DNA of 64,000 nucleotides from Dryococelus australis (Eukaryota; Arthropoda; Insecta; Phasmatodea; Phasmatidae). Shown piece after piece: positions 1 through 11,649 of this stretch. A program made the position numbers and the translations under genes. The stretch covers positions 133,536,163 to 133,600,162 of the forward strand of contig CM057000.1 in assembly GCA_029891345.1 (NCBI GenBank), in the 5' to 3' direction. The notes beneath the pieces were generated by a model that made no database searches, was not told the DNA's origin, and saw only the letters and a program-made list of their open reading frames with translations. Numbering within the stretch: position 1 is the first letter of the stretch; each line of letters opens with the position of its first letter.

Positions 1-1417
1 TTCTTAATCTACGAGCTCCACACTCTAGCTACGTTGAGATACGCTCACTCGCGACTCTACCCAAACAGTTTAAGGAAGGGTCAGTCCCTGACATATTATT
101 ATTATAGATTTGCCGCAGTAAATTCGATTTCAGGAGGCGCATTACAATTGTTGGCACGACAAAGCATGAATAACACCTTCCTTAACACTACGCTCGAGTG
201 TAGCTCGAGTAAAGATAATTTGAAAATGTGTTTATTGTTCAGAACAAAACTCGCATAGCTGTGCAATCTTTGTTCGTCTACACGACCTCACAAGAACATG
301 ACAGTGCAGTAACAATGATATTGCTAACGACAGAATGTAAAATTTATAGCCACTCAAAGGGACATGATTGATTGTAAATTATTCTATACCATAAAGAACT
401 TTTGATTGGGACAGTATCAGCTCAGCTCTTCGTTGGTTGATGATCGGACAATAATGAACGCTGCATGTACAGAATGTAGTGTTCAATGTGGTATGGCCCA
501 ATAGGACGATTTGTCTTAAGTGCCTGTAAATGTGTGTAGACATCAATGTGTTAATGTTAGCGAATTGTTACAGTTTCTCCCGTACTTGATATGTTGTAAC
601 TTGTAACAGCCGAGGTAAAATAATCGATTGTTTTGTGGGAGCGACTACAGAGGTTATAATAGCTACGGCAATCGAACAAGACAGATTTCAGAAAACTCAT
701 TACGTACGTTATACACTATGTCGTATCGTCCGAAAAAAAATCCATCAAAAATCCATGTTTGCGGGTAGTATCCGAAAATAAGAAAATCGAGGATGGCAGG
801 GCCTGATTCCCTTTTAAAAGAAGTAATGTTTTATAAAGTCATTGACTGCCGTGACACGAAATAGGGGGAAATTTCAAACTGTGGAGTGGTTGTTTTGGGG
901 ACACTGCATAAGGTTGTATATGAGTACGTCGACTTAAAGCTGAAGTAAAGCAACTGCCTGTGGAGAACTTCATCCGACTAGCCGCAAGGTATAGAAGGTT
1001 GCTGGTCCATGAGACGCCCCCAATCTCTGATCCACTCTGCTGGTACAACCTCGAGGGCACATCGACGCCGGAGGCCGGTGCGAGCAGCCCGAGGGCAACA
1101 CTGCAGAGCGACCCGAGATACTGACGTCTTGGAGAGACGTGACCTGATCAGCCATTCACACCACGACAACACGACATCACGAGGTGGAGGAGCTCCGGCC
1201 AGTGTCGCTAATTACTACTGGTAAGGAGATATTTGGTTCTGGATGCAGGATAGATCCGGAAACGATGTTACACGCAGCGAACCCTAGAAGTCCCCTATTA
1301 AGAGCCTTAATATTTGATAACGTAATTGTAGCTTGAAAAGAGTCGAGTTTCTAGTCACTTTATTAGTTGAGATATTTCAGATCAAGTATTCATTTAGTTT
1401 GTTCGTTAATGTATGTG
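1..1417. other. unassigned intergenic sequence
   Basis: I see no convincing gene or recognisable mobile element here. A short GC-richer patch at about 960-1220 is open in several frames on both strands at once. That pattern fits base composition better than coding, and none of the translations resembles a known family. Confidence 0.5.
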
Positions 1418-1659
1418 TAGGGACCTGAAAGATTCACAGGTTCATTTCGGAACAAGCTAGAATTCAAAACACGTGTGTTAATAAAACTTCAGTCATTGGC
1501 CCACACGGTATTTGACACCTCCTGGAGAACACTGGCTCAGTCATTGCCTTCCACTGTGACAGCAGACAACCAATGTGCAGTTGATATCGCCATAATTGTA
1601 CATAAAACTGTAGAGTCTAGCTTGCAGGTCACTGAACTCGCGAATTTTTCAGGTCTCTA
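1418..1659. mobile_element. hAT-type MITE, copy 1
   Basis: A 242-bp element with no coding capacity. It begins TAGGGACCTGAAAGATTC and ends with the inverted counterpart GAATTTTTCAGGTCTCTA. It is flanked by TGTATGTG (1410-1417) and TGTATTTG (1660-1667), an 8-bp target duplication with one mismatch, which is the size produced by hAT transposases. A second copy lies at 2224-2478. Confidence 0.85.
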
Positions 1660-1911
1660 TGTATTTGAGATAATTGATTGCATGAGGAGTAATAAAATAA
1701 TGAGTAGTTTATGTAATTGTATTGTGTCATTGAACCATCTTAAATTATACCCCCATAGTACAGTACCGTTACGAGCATCTTGCATTGTGTAGAATCTTGT
1801 GTTTTATAGTACAACGTTACAGTAGTTATCCAAGCAAAAACGTTACACCATGTTCTCGCAGATTCCTCCCTCGTTCTGCCAAGAACATGACCCTCACTTC
1901 TGATCGAAAAA

Positions 1912-2142
1912 GCCGCGGTGGTGTAGTGGTCAGAATACTCGCTTCCCACCTAGATTAACGGGGTTCAATCCCCGGCGGGGTCGCTCCCCGGGTTTTCGCA
2001 TGTAGGTATTGTGGCGGACGATGCCGCTGGCCGGCGGGTTTTCTCGGGGATCTCCCGTTTCCCCCACCCTTGCATTCCGGCGCTGCTCTATACTCACTTC
2101 TCTTCACCCTCACCGGCTCTCAAGACCTCTATGTTTAGACAG
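1912..2142 (+). repeat. tRNA-derived SINE, family A
   Basis: The head is tRNA-like, with an A-box-like GGTGTAGTGGT and a B-box-like GGTTCAATCCC, the internal RNA polymerase III promoter. The family body follows (CGCATGTAGG, GGCGGACGATGCCG, TTTTCTCGGGGATC, ATTCCGGCGCTGC). About ten copies occur in this window in both orientations. Open frames inside the copies are shadows of the repeat and not genes. Confidence 0.9.
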
Positions 2143-2223
2143 ATGTTTTAAATTCGCTAGTTACCTATTTTTTAAATTTGTCATCAACAAATTCTTTACA
2201 AAGCGCACTTTTTACGCCTTAAG

Positions 2224-2478
2224 TAGAGACCTGAAGAATTCGCAGATTCATTTTCGGGAAAAGCTAGAATAAAAAAAAAAAAAAAACACGTGTGTTTATA
2301 TAACTTTAGTCAATGGTCCACGCACGGTGTTTGATACCTCCTGGAGAACGCTGTCCCAATCGTCTCTTTATACTGTGACAGCAGACAACCACTACACAGT
2401 GGATACCGGCATATTGGTACATAAAACAGTAGAGTCTAGCCTGCAGGTCATTGAACTTGCGAAATTTTAAGGTCTCTA
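2224..2478. mobile_element. hAT-type MITE, copy 2
   Basis: A 255-bp relative of the 1418-1659 element, with termini TAGAGACCTGAAGAATTC and AAATTTTAAGGTCTCTA. It has a perfect 8-bp duplication GCCTTAAG at 2216-2223 and 2479-2486. The perfect duplication fixes the element boundaries and supports hAT mobilisation. It has an internal A-run and no coding capacity. Confidence 0.92.
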
Positions 2479-2789
2479 GCCTTAAGCCGACAGCTATTGA
2501 CTAGATGTTCCACGTGGCAGCCAAATCAGGCGCGCTAGTACATCGGTGCCAGGAGACGTATTGCCAGGTAATTTTCGGCCACGCCCAAAATGGCCGCCAG
2601 TCGCCGCGGGCGCCCACCCGCGACGCCAACTCAAGGGCACACTGTAAAAAATTTTCTGGTTAATTTCCTAAACTGTAATGGAGGTTTTTTTACCTGTAGG
2701 CTACACTGTATGGAAATAATTCCACACATCAAGCTGCAGATATAGGAATGTTTAGCGTCGCTACTACACAAAGTTCCCAATGCATTTGA

Positions 2790-3020
2790 CACCGAGTGAG
2801 GTGGCGCATTCGGGAGGACCCGGGTTCGATCCCCCGGTCCGGCCATCCTGATTTCGGTTTTCCAAAATCACTCCAGGCGAATGCTGAGATGAGTCCCTAA
2901 CAAAAGCCATGGCCGATTCCTTCCTAAGCCTTCCCCAGTCCCTCCTCCCTGTGCAGCTTGCACCGTCCCTAATGACCTCGCTGTCGACGTGACGTTAAAC
3001 CCAACTACCTACCTACCTAC
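2790..3020 (+). repeat. tRNA-derived SINE, family B, with CTAC tail
   Basis: A different SINE from family A. It has the B-box region ACCCGGGTTCGATCCCC, then a body containing GGCCATCCTGATTTCGG and AATCACTCCAGGCGAATG, and ends in GACGTGACGTTAAAC before a (CTAC)n tail. From knowledge of this widespread insect SINE type, the head seems to lack about 20 bases between its A and B boxes, so it probably has no working pol III promoter. The tail continues at 4608-4624 because a DNA transposon is inserted in it. Confidence 0.82.
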
Positions 3021-4332
3021 CAGTGGCGGCTGATGACTTTTGAAACTGGGAGGGATGTAGCGATCCTAACTCATATCATTACAAATATCATTTTTTAAAT
3101 AGGCACAGTGATAAATATGTTGCGTGCGACAGGCATAAATAAGTGTACCTTATGCAGCTAAATACAAAAAAAAAAGTGTGGTTGTTTGAAGAAAAATATA
3201 TCATCGCTCGATTTGTAATGGTCAACATACTGTGGCCGCTGGTTCAGATATAATCACTACCACAGGCATGTATTTGTTTTAAGTTTGTTTAGGTTATATG
3301 CCTTCGAACCACTACCTACATGGTGTGGTAAATTACACGAGACGACGAGAGATAACATAATAATACCAATTATACCATACTAATGATGATGATAACTTAA
3401 ATATACTAAAACAAATATTATTAAAACCAAATACTAATTTACATTGCCTACACTACATACAAAATTCAGGTCAAATTTAAATTAGAGGATGAACGTGGCA
3501 TATCTTAATTAATATATTTGTAAAAAAAATCAATTCGTCAACCTGTACGCGTTATCTAACTGGCAACGTATATTCACCTCACCAAACAATGAAAATTTTA
3601 TGGCATTTTTATATGTTGCGAACATGATTGATTTCTTTTAACTTTGTCTCCCAAATGTTTTGAATCTTTTACCCCATTGACAGTCCACGTAAGATCATTA
3701 GGTTTCATTAGCAAATAAAAAATAAAAAACAAAACAACACATTTCCAACTTCACACCCGCATAGCCAGTCCGCGAAATTGTATGCACTTACGTCGAATTT
3801 TCTTGTATACTAACCATTTACTACCTTGGCTTTGTTGTTGAATTATATTTAATTGTGGCCTTGCTGGTCCCAGGTTCTGTAGCTCTAGTTTATTCTCGTA
3901 ATTGAAAATCCTTGTCGTAATAAGGTTTAAAATGTTACTCGCCAAATTAACAATTATTTACAAGTTTACACAACACGACATTAACAGCAATTCAACACTG
4001 CTTCTGGCCGATGCTCATAGCTCATCATTAATTAACAACAAACTTGTTCGGAGTATTACACATTATATTTGAAGCTCCAGCGAGTTCGAACGATATCTAT
4101 AAATAACAAATATTCGAAATATATACAAGGATTGTTAAGAAATGTGTTTAACAACTGCAAAAGAGTGGAGCGCGAAAGGGTGCTTACAAAACATGTAGTG
4201 TTGGTAGCTTTGTCAAGTTCCAGGAAACCATTTTTTTGTTTGAGCCGGGGCGCGCCCAGCTCTCTCCGATTTACAGCATGCGATTGGCTGAAGTTTTCTC
4301 TCCCTCCCGTAGCATCGCTAGTCATATGTTAC

Positions 4333-4382
<50 letters not shown>

Positions 4383-4607
4383 GCTCTACTCACTTCGGGG
4401 CGAAGAATCTGCCGCCTAACACTCGACATTTCCAAAAACATTTCTCTCGTGACAAGAGTCTCTTCCATCTCAAAAATATTGACTGCGAAATAACCCGCGT
4501 ATTCGTACACAGTATTATTTACTGAGTAGCAGACAAATAGAGGTATGCGTTCTGAGATTTTATTATTAGGGCTGCGCCCCGCAGCCCTACCTCAGCAGCC
4601 GCCACTG
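3021..4607. mobile_element. non-autonomous hAT-like transposon in a SINE tail
   Basis: This 1587-bp element starts CAGTGGCGGCTGATGA and ends CAGCAGCCGCCACTG, so the outer 12 bases are inverted repeats of the CAGTGGCGG type common in hAT-like elements. CTACCTAC flanks both sides (3013-3020, 4608-4615). It is 8 bp long as hAT requires, but it lies inside a CTAC microsatellite, so the duplication is ambiguous. A subterminal hairpin (AGGGCTGCG/CGCAGCCCT) lies at 4568-4588, and a (CT)n tract at 4338-4379. No transposase remnant is visible. Confidence 0.72.
4338..4379. repeat. (CT)n microsatellite
   Basis: An uninterrupted CT dinucleotide tract inside the 3021-4607 element. It gives rise to the serine/leucine- and arginine/glutamate-repeat open frames on the two strands, which are not genes. 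Confidence 0.95.
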
Positions 4608-5039
4608 CTACCTACCTACCTACGCATTTGACTGTTTCCTGAGCAAATGTAAGAACGGTACAACGAATGTATAGAAGAAACAATTACCATTCTCACTTTC
4701 TCTCTACGTGTATACACTCGTATGGTCAATTTTCGAGTGATTCCCTAACGTGCTTGCCCACATCGCAGTCGTATTACCTTATCGAGCAAGGCCACATTAA
4801 TTTCAATCATGTTATTAGTCACGAAGTTATGTAGTGCGTTCTAGGTATAGTGGTTGTGAAATTTCGCGAAAAGCTTCCAAGACATGCTATTCGAAACACT
4901 GTAGGGTCATTTACCTATCTTGAATGACTGGATTACTATTTGAAACGTGTTAACTGTCTGCACGCGAAATCAGGTAGGAGACATGCAGATGTGGCCGAAT
5001 TCTGAGTGGCTCGGTCAGATATGCGAACTGCTTCTCAAG

Positions 5040-5600
5040 CAGACAGAAACCAGTGGTAATAGACAAACTGCTGTTGGGTGCTTATAATATTAAAGTTTAC
5101 TGCGTACTCGCATTTTTTTCCCGGAAAATCCTAGATCTAAGATTAGTCGATTCACGATTACTTCATATTTTTCTGAAGCCCAGCTTAAGTTCTACTTCCA
5201 GGATATTCCTTCGCCTAGTGCAAAAACAGCTTGCCTGAGTCTCGGAAATAATACCAGAGGGACAACGTGCCGCATAGCTTACGTGCGCGCTAACTTTAAC
5301 AATATTCCACGTAAGAACCATTTCATACTAGGTATTACCAACACACTCATTTTCTCACTGTTTTTATTCATATTAATTATAAATGAATTATTATTATTCG
5401 CAGACAAAATAACAAAATTTTTATTTTTTTTTTTAAATAATGTACTTTTATGTTAACACAAGTATAAAACGTTTGTGAGCTCGGCATAGTTAGGAAACAA
5501 CCTAGCTAGTCATACATGGGTTGATTTTTCGAAGGTTTGATTCGAAAAGTGTGAAGAAACCGCGAATAGACTTTAAAATTTCAATCCGGATTGAACTTGG
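5040..5600 (+). repeat. interspersed repeat family X, copy 1
   Basis: Shares a colinear series of blocks with 14330-14860 (+) and 38140-38560 (-). The blocks include CCAGAGGGACAACG-type, GGTATTACCAACACA-type and GTGAAGAAACCG-type sequence in the same order and spacing. No terminal repeats or coding potential were found. It is probably an old DNA element or retrotransposon fragment of unknown class. Confidence 0.55.
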
Positions 5601-6078
5601 ATCGGACTGAAGAACCCCGATTGAAACTTTACCGTAAACGCACCCGGACTTTATTGACGTGGGACTGGAATGAGTACGACACTTCGCTTCAGTCGGCAAG
5701 GTGGGCTGGAGTGGAGAATCCGAATTGAAAGTTTACTCTAATCACTGCCGATAGAAGTGAACTGGGAGAGAGGGTATACCAAATGCCGCCATTTTGGAAG
5801 TGTATTTGTTCGCATATTTACCCGAAAGGGGCGTACAGTGTTTTAAAGTGTGATGTTGGAAGAACAACTAAGTATTAAAGGTTTACTGTGGTAAAAAACA
5901 TATAATGTGAGAGATTTTTGATTTGGTATGGATAGAAAAGGAAAATGCTGGCTTTAAAAGAACTACGGGACAAAAAAAAACAGATGAACTATCGAATAGT
6001 TATTTTACGATAATCGTTTGTTCTTTAGTTCACGCAGTTGTTGAAAAATGTCACTACACAGCTTTCGGTCCGAAATTT
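5601..6078. other. unassigned intergenic sequence
   Basis: I see no gene here. The short stretch at 5560-5730 (TTGAACTTGGATCGGAC and similar) may be the continuation of repeat family X. The rest is AT-rich and has no feature I can support. Confidence 0.4.
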
Positions 6079-6693
6079 AAGGCAATATTTGCAACAACCA
6101 GTCGCATCCATCCGTCCGTCAATCACGTGACCAACAGCCAATCAGAGGTGTGGTCATTAATTCTATCCGTCCGTACGTCAAAACCTTAGTAAACTTTAAC
6201 TTTTGACAGACGAACGGATGAAATTACAGCCTCCTAAACTTGCACATGTTGTTACTCGTTCAACCCGAGTTCTTTACAATGCTGTGTAGTGTGTGCCGTG
6301 GTTTGTTTTGGCTGTCTTTTGTTTTCATTAGTTCTTTACAATGCTGTGTAGTGTGTGCTGTGGTTTGTTTTGGCTGTCTTTTGTTTTCATTAGTTCATTT
6401 ATATAACTGTAAAATAAAATTAAGTTAAGTTTGTGCAATAGTAAAAGTAATAAAATAACGCTTTTATGCTGTTTATAAATTTTACATCAATTAGTTTTTG
6501 TAATGTACGTGTATGGGCATTTTGGTTTTAAAAACATAATACCACAAAAATCTTTACTTTATATGGAATTTTTTTTCTATTTGTAAACTTACGACGGACT
6601 TACGAAGTTTGGTCGTAAATCGCTCGGCTGGGAGACGGACGAATGCATGACGGATGACGGTCGGACGCGACAGGCTGTTGTAAATCCTGCCTT
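6079..6693. mobile_element. MITE-like DNA element with CCGTCCGTC subterminal motifs
   Basis: The left end (AAGGCAATATTTGCAACAAC then GTCGCATCC...CCGTCC) is the inverted counterpart of the right end (TCGGACGCGACAGGC then TGTTGTAAATCCTGCCTT). The same TIR type bounds the larger element at 60774-61992. A 62-bp tandem duplication occupies the middle. The target duplication is not resolved. The terminal pattern fits a PIF/Harbinger-like element, but this is inference. Confidence 0.6.
6268..6391. repeat. 62-bp tandem duplication
   Basis: Two head-to-tail copies of a 62-bp unit beginning AGTTCTTTACAATGCTG differ by one base (GTGCCGTGG versus GTGCTGTGG). They are followed by the start of a third unit (AGTTCATTT). 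The near identity implies a recent local duplication inside an older element. Confidence 0.93.
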
Positions 6694-7407
6694 GCTGTAA
6701 ACGTAGTAATAATGTCAGAGTGGATCACTTTGCATGAGTGTCGGACTGGTTTTAAAGACGTATTCGCGTCGAGAAAATTGCGCCGTGTTTATACAGTCTT
6801 AGACCCTACTGGGCAGTGTCTATAAATGGCCGACAATTCGTAGGCTGCTACGTTGTCGCAGATATTTTCTTGTCACAGATATATCCGTGCCAAAGTCACT
6901 GAAGTATCTGTGTCTGAGATATCGCATAGCGACACGTTCACAGCGCGTGAAACAAACTGTGACAAGCGAAGCATTTTCTTTCGTCACAGTTTATATTTCA
7001 GCTGCCTGTGACATCTGACAGCGTCACAGCTAGTCTTGCGTGTTTACCAGGAAATGGCAGCTGACTGCTTTTAGACAGACCATTCAGTGAGTAACCAAAG
7101 CTTCTCTTTAAAAAGGTAATAAAGCTCTTCAAGTGAATTCTTTAGTTTCACTTTTATTGTGTTTGCTCCGACCTACTGTATTTTTAAACAGTTCGTCTAC
7201 AAAATATTGGATGCTAATAAAATTCAACACAAATAATGTATTTTATACGCAATTTTACCTTAATTTTGTTAAGTGTGGTGATAATTATATACAAAATAAA
7301 ATATTTCATTGTATTTTAACCATAAGCATCTAAAATCTTATAACTATTTCAGTAACGCGAAAATTGTGATGTAATATGATGAAACCTCAAATGCGAGCGT
7401 GAATTAT
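6694..7407. other. unassigned sequence between MITEs
   Basis: Contains TTTAAAGACGTATTCGCGTC (6752-6771), a short match to the repeats near 56.5 and 61.9 kb, and several TGTCACAG-type near-repeats at 6850-7030. No coding region is supported. Confidence 0.4.
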
Positions 7408-7833
7408 AGGCTTTTCACGATAAAGTGAGCACTTTTGAAATCAATCTTAAAAAATTAGTCACTACCCCCGCCTACATATATTCTAACAGCCACACTGAGT
7501 GGCATGCGCCCAATAAAGTTGGTAATGGTGGATGAAAAGTAGTTCCATGTCTTAACGTCGAATGAAAAGTGTTAGGTAACTATTTTTGAAAACTTGAATT
7601 ATTTATTTCGCTTTTCTCTTTTTTTTAATGAATCAAAGTGTAAAAATGAGCAAATTTGTAAAGTATTTTCTTTTCTAATTATTTCACAGTTTCACTTGAC
7701 CGACGCATGAATAAAGTGATGAGGCCCATGACAGTGATAATTTTAGATATGGCAGAAGAATACACAACGTGCATACAAGTAGATCTTAAGTACGACTTCC
7801 AATCAAAAGTGCTCATTTTACCATGAACAGCCT
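7408..7833 (-). mobile_element. MITE family M (AGGCTGTTCAC termini), copy 1
   Basis: A non-coding element of about 430 bp. One end reads AGGCTTTTCACGATAAAG followed by TGAGCACTTTTGAAA, and the other is its inverse (TTCCAATCAAAAGTGCTC then CATGAACAGCCT). Internal landmarks such as CACTTGACCGACGCATG and AAGTTGGTAATGG are shared with the other copies. This copy has the orientation opposite to those at 16946 and 26436. The flanks are TA-rich and the target duplication is not resolved. Confidence 0.85.
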
Positions 7834-9156
7834 TTATGAATTTCACTTAAATACAGAAGTTTTCAAATCACCACTGGTAATACACTCGTTACCACTGTTA
7901 CATTTGTGCCTTTTTAAATATATATTTTTGTAACTGTAACAAAATCACGGATATAAATCCAGATATTTGTGTACAACAGTAACAGTTGTCACAGATACTT
8001 GAAAATATTAGTTAAGCTCATCTCTTGCAGTGGACGGTTTTGTGTTAGGTTAGGGTGGTGTGGATTATGAAAGGCGGAGGGGGCGAAATAAAAAAAAAGG
8101 GTGCGCAGATTCCTGCCGGCGACTAATCGGTTTTTACGGGCACCGGGCGCAAACCAGACCCAATAAAAAGGCCAAAGCCAACAGACTTGCTCTCCAACCA
8201 GAGCCCGGGACGCGCGCAAGAACGTACAACGTTTGGTGCTGGGAGTAGGTCCACACACTCAGTGCTGCGCGGCCAGCGGAACAAACAAGCACAGAAAGAA
8301 AAAAGAAAATAATGGGAATGAGGAAATATAAAAAAAATGAGAGGGAATTCTTTCTCTCTCGCCGGTGGAAAATAGAAGAAAGAGGCAAGGCACGCCCTTT
8401 GAAAACTGTATTACTTTCCAGCGATGCACCGAGGTCTCAGAACTTGTAACAAAGCTCTATAAACAACTCTTTAAATTAACAAACAACAAAAATAGGAAGT
8501 GTACGGTTTGTTAATAGAAATATGAGCTCAAGCATCCTTCTGCGAAGCACACAGAACTTCGTATGCTGTATCTAGAATCTGTCAGTCTTAGCTTAATTAG
8601 AAAAAAATGCTTTGCGGAAGATTTTACGAGAAATTTCTTCATATTATGAAGTCCTCTTTGTAGCATTAAACTTGATATATATTGCTATTATCAATACAGC
8701 AAACTACTAGTACATTTCTTCTGAACTTACATATGCCTTTTCAAGAAGTTTGATGAGGTTCTGAAATTCAACTGTAGTGTGTGGTGTTTAAAAATATCCA
8801 TTCAGCATAAGAGTAATTTTTACTCAATTTGGTTGTAATATATATGGTAGTTGCTAATACACGTGAAACAGTTGTAATCTCACATTATGAAATTGCTTGA
8901 ACTTGAATGTATTCACTCTGCAACGTTATTTATGTTATGTATTCATATCTCTTTATTATATTATTTCTTTTCTAAAATACAGTCAATCGAGTTGAGAATG
9001 TGCTAAATATTTCTATGGTCATATTATTATCTGCTTACTGTGCCATGTGTTAAATGTATCAAATATTATCTCGTGTGTTATTTACCCGTTTATGCATCTA
9101 TTTCCCATTATTTCATTCACTGCTCATACTCGCCAGTTAACTCATTTACATAAAAC
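7834..9156. other. unassigned intergenic sequence
   Basis: Contains a GC-richer patch at 8040-8400 with purine runs and overlapping open frames on both strands that match no family I know. AT-rich sequence follows, up to the tandem array. No gene can be supported. Confidence 0.45.
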
Positions 9157-10914
9157 ATAACCTCAGGCTATGATCTCTACAAATGTGAATTGTAAACCAA
9201 GTGGGGAAAGGAAACTAAGACATACTAACTACCACAGCAACATACAATCTTAACATAACCTCAGGCTATAATCTCTACAAATGTGAATTGTAAACCAAGT
9301 GGGGAAAGGAAACTAAGACATACTAACTACCACAGCAACATACAATCTTAACATAACCTCAGACTATGATCTCTACAAATGTGAATTGTAAACCAAGTGG
9401 GAAAAGGAAACTAAGACATACAAACTACCACAGCAAATTACAATCTTAACATAACCTCAGGCTATGATCTCTACAAATGTGAATTGTAAACCAAGTGGGG
9501 AAAGGAAACTAAGACATACAAACTACCACAGCAAATTACAATCTTAACATAACCTCAGGCTATGATCTCTACAAATGTGAATTGTAAACCAAGTGGGGAA
9601 AGGAAACTAAGGCATACTAACTACCACAGCAACATACAATCTTAACATAACCTCAGGCTATAATCTCTACAAATGTGAATTGTAAACCAAGTGGGGAAAG
9701 GAAACTAAGACATACTAACTACCACAGCAACATACAATCTTAACATAACCTCAGGCTATGATCTCTACAAATGTGAATTGTAAACCAAGTGGGGAAAGGA
9801 AACTAAGACATACTAACTACCACAGCAACATACAATCTTAACATAACCTCAGGCTATGATCTCTACAAATGTGAATTGTAAACCAAGTGGGGAAAGGAAA
9901 CTAAGACATACTAACTACCACAGCAACATACAATCTTAACATAACCTCAGGCTATTATCTCTACAAATGTGAATTGTAAACCAAGTGGGGAAAGGAAACT
10001 AAGCATACTAACTACCACAGCAACATACAATCTTAACATAACCTCAGGCTATTATCTCTACAAATGTGAATTGTAAACCAAGTGGGGAAAGGAAACTAAG
10101 ACATACTAACTACCACAGCAACATACAATCTTAACATAACCTCAGGCTATGATCTATACAAATGTGAATTGTAAACCAAGTGGGGAAAGGAAACTAAGAT
10201 ATACTAACTACCACAGCAACATACAATCTTAACATAACCTCAGGCTATGATCTCTACAAATGTGAATTGTAAACCAAGTGGGGAAAGGAAACTAATCATA
10301 CTAACTACCACAGCAACATACAATCTTAACATAACCTCAGGCTATGATCTCTACAAATGTGAATTGTAAACCAAGTGGGGAAAGGAAACTAAGACATACT
10401 ACCTACCACAGCAACATACAATCTTAACATAACCTCAGGCTATGATCTCTACAAATGTGAATTGTAAACCAAGTGGGGAAAGGAAACTAAGACATACTTA
10501 CTACCACAGCAACATACAATCTTAACATAACCTCAGGCTATGATCTCTACAAATGTGAATTGTAAACCAAGTGGGGAAAGGAAACTAATCATACTAACTA
10601 CCACAGCAACATACAATCTTAACATAACCTCAGGCTATGATCTCTACAAATGTGAATTGTAAACCAAGTGGGGAAAGGAAACTAAGACATACTACCTACC
10701 ACAGCAACATACAATCTTAACATAACCTCAGGCTATGATCTCTACAAATGTGAATTGTAAACCAAGTGGGGAAAGGAAACTAAGACATACTTACTACCAC
10801 AGCAACATACAATCTTAACATAACCTCAGGCTATGATCTCTACAAATGTGAATTGTAAACCAAGTGGGGAAAGGAAGCTAAGACCTACTACCTACCACAG
10901 CAACATACAATCTT
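9157..10914. repeat. 98-bp satellite array, 18 units
   Basis: Eighteen head-to-tail units of 97-98 bp begin at 9157, 9255, 9353, 9451, 9549, 9647, 9745, 9843, 9941, 10038, 10136, 10234, 10331, 10429, 10527, 10624, 10722 and 10820. Each contains ATAACCTCAGGCTATGATCT, GAATTGTAAACCAAGTGGGG and CTACCACAGCAACATAC-like blocks. Most differences are single bases or one-base deletions (97-bp units). Three successive units at 10234-10526 are repeated in the same order at 10527-10819. No unit has an open frame of note. Confidence 0.97.
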
Positions 10915-11649
10915 GTGGTGACATCCACCCTTTTTTTGTAGCTAAACCAGTAACTAGTTACAGTAAAACATTTGAGTTTAAAAAACAATAAACAACTGGA
11001 CTCTAGAAACGCTATTCTCATTCTTTTGCCGCTTATCAGGAACCGAATTACTACTCGACCTGTGCATCCTGAACGTACGAGAAGTCCTCAAGATCACCCA
11101 GCCCCCTCCCTTCACTCTTTCACCATCCCTTACCCATTCGGGAAGGGATGAAAGTACTCGACTGCAGGTGGCCAGTGTAGATTTGACCATAAATTCGTGA
11201 CACAGAGTTAATCTTCACGCGGACATTAAGGTCTGATACCCGGGTTGTACTTGACATTTCATGCGCTCATGTAGACGGCAAACCGTCATATATTTCCCCT
11301 ATTCGGAGTTCATCGCCATCTCTCAATAGCTACACTAGCGCCCGTGTACCGCCTCTTAACGGATGCGCAGATTAGTTGGCCGAGTAGTACATGAACATAG
11401 ATAGCCGAGCGAAGCAGAATTTAAAATATTCTGATACAGAATGTTCATTGTAAATTGAGAACTTTTGAAAGCCCTGCTTAATATCTACTTGTATTCACAC
11501 CGGGAATAAAATAAGAGTGACTGCAATCAATCACTCAAGTACTATACATAGTAAAACTGTGAAGAAACTCTTCATAAAAAAGAGTCATGGATTGCCAAAT
11601 GTATCACTGTGGGATTTGAAACTTAAAAATAAAAGAAAAGAAGTGCAAA
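10915..11649. other. intergenic sequence with a truncated family M MITE
   Basis: A fragment at about 11442-11500 (GAGAACTTTTGAAAGCCC then TGCTTAATATCTACTTGTAT) matches one end of MITE family M and then stops, so that copy is truncated. The rest has no assignable feature. Confidence 0.5.

Noticed and set aside
9157..10914. CRISPR array
   Set aside because: The units are directly abutting 98-mers without unique spacers, and the sequence is eukaryotic. It is a satellite.
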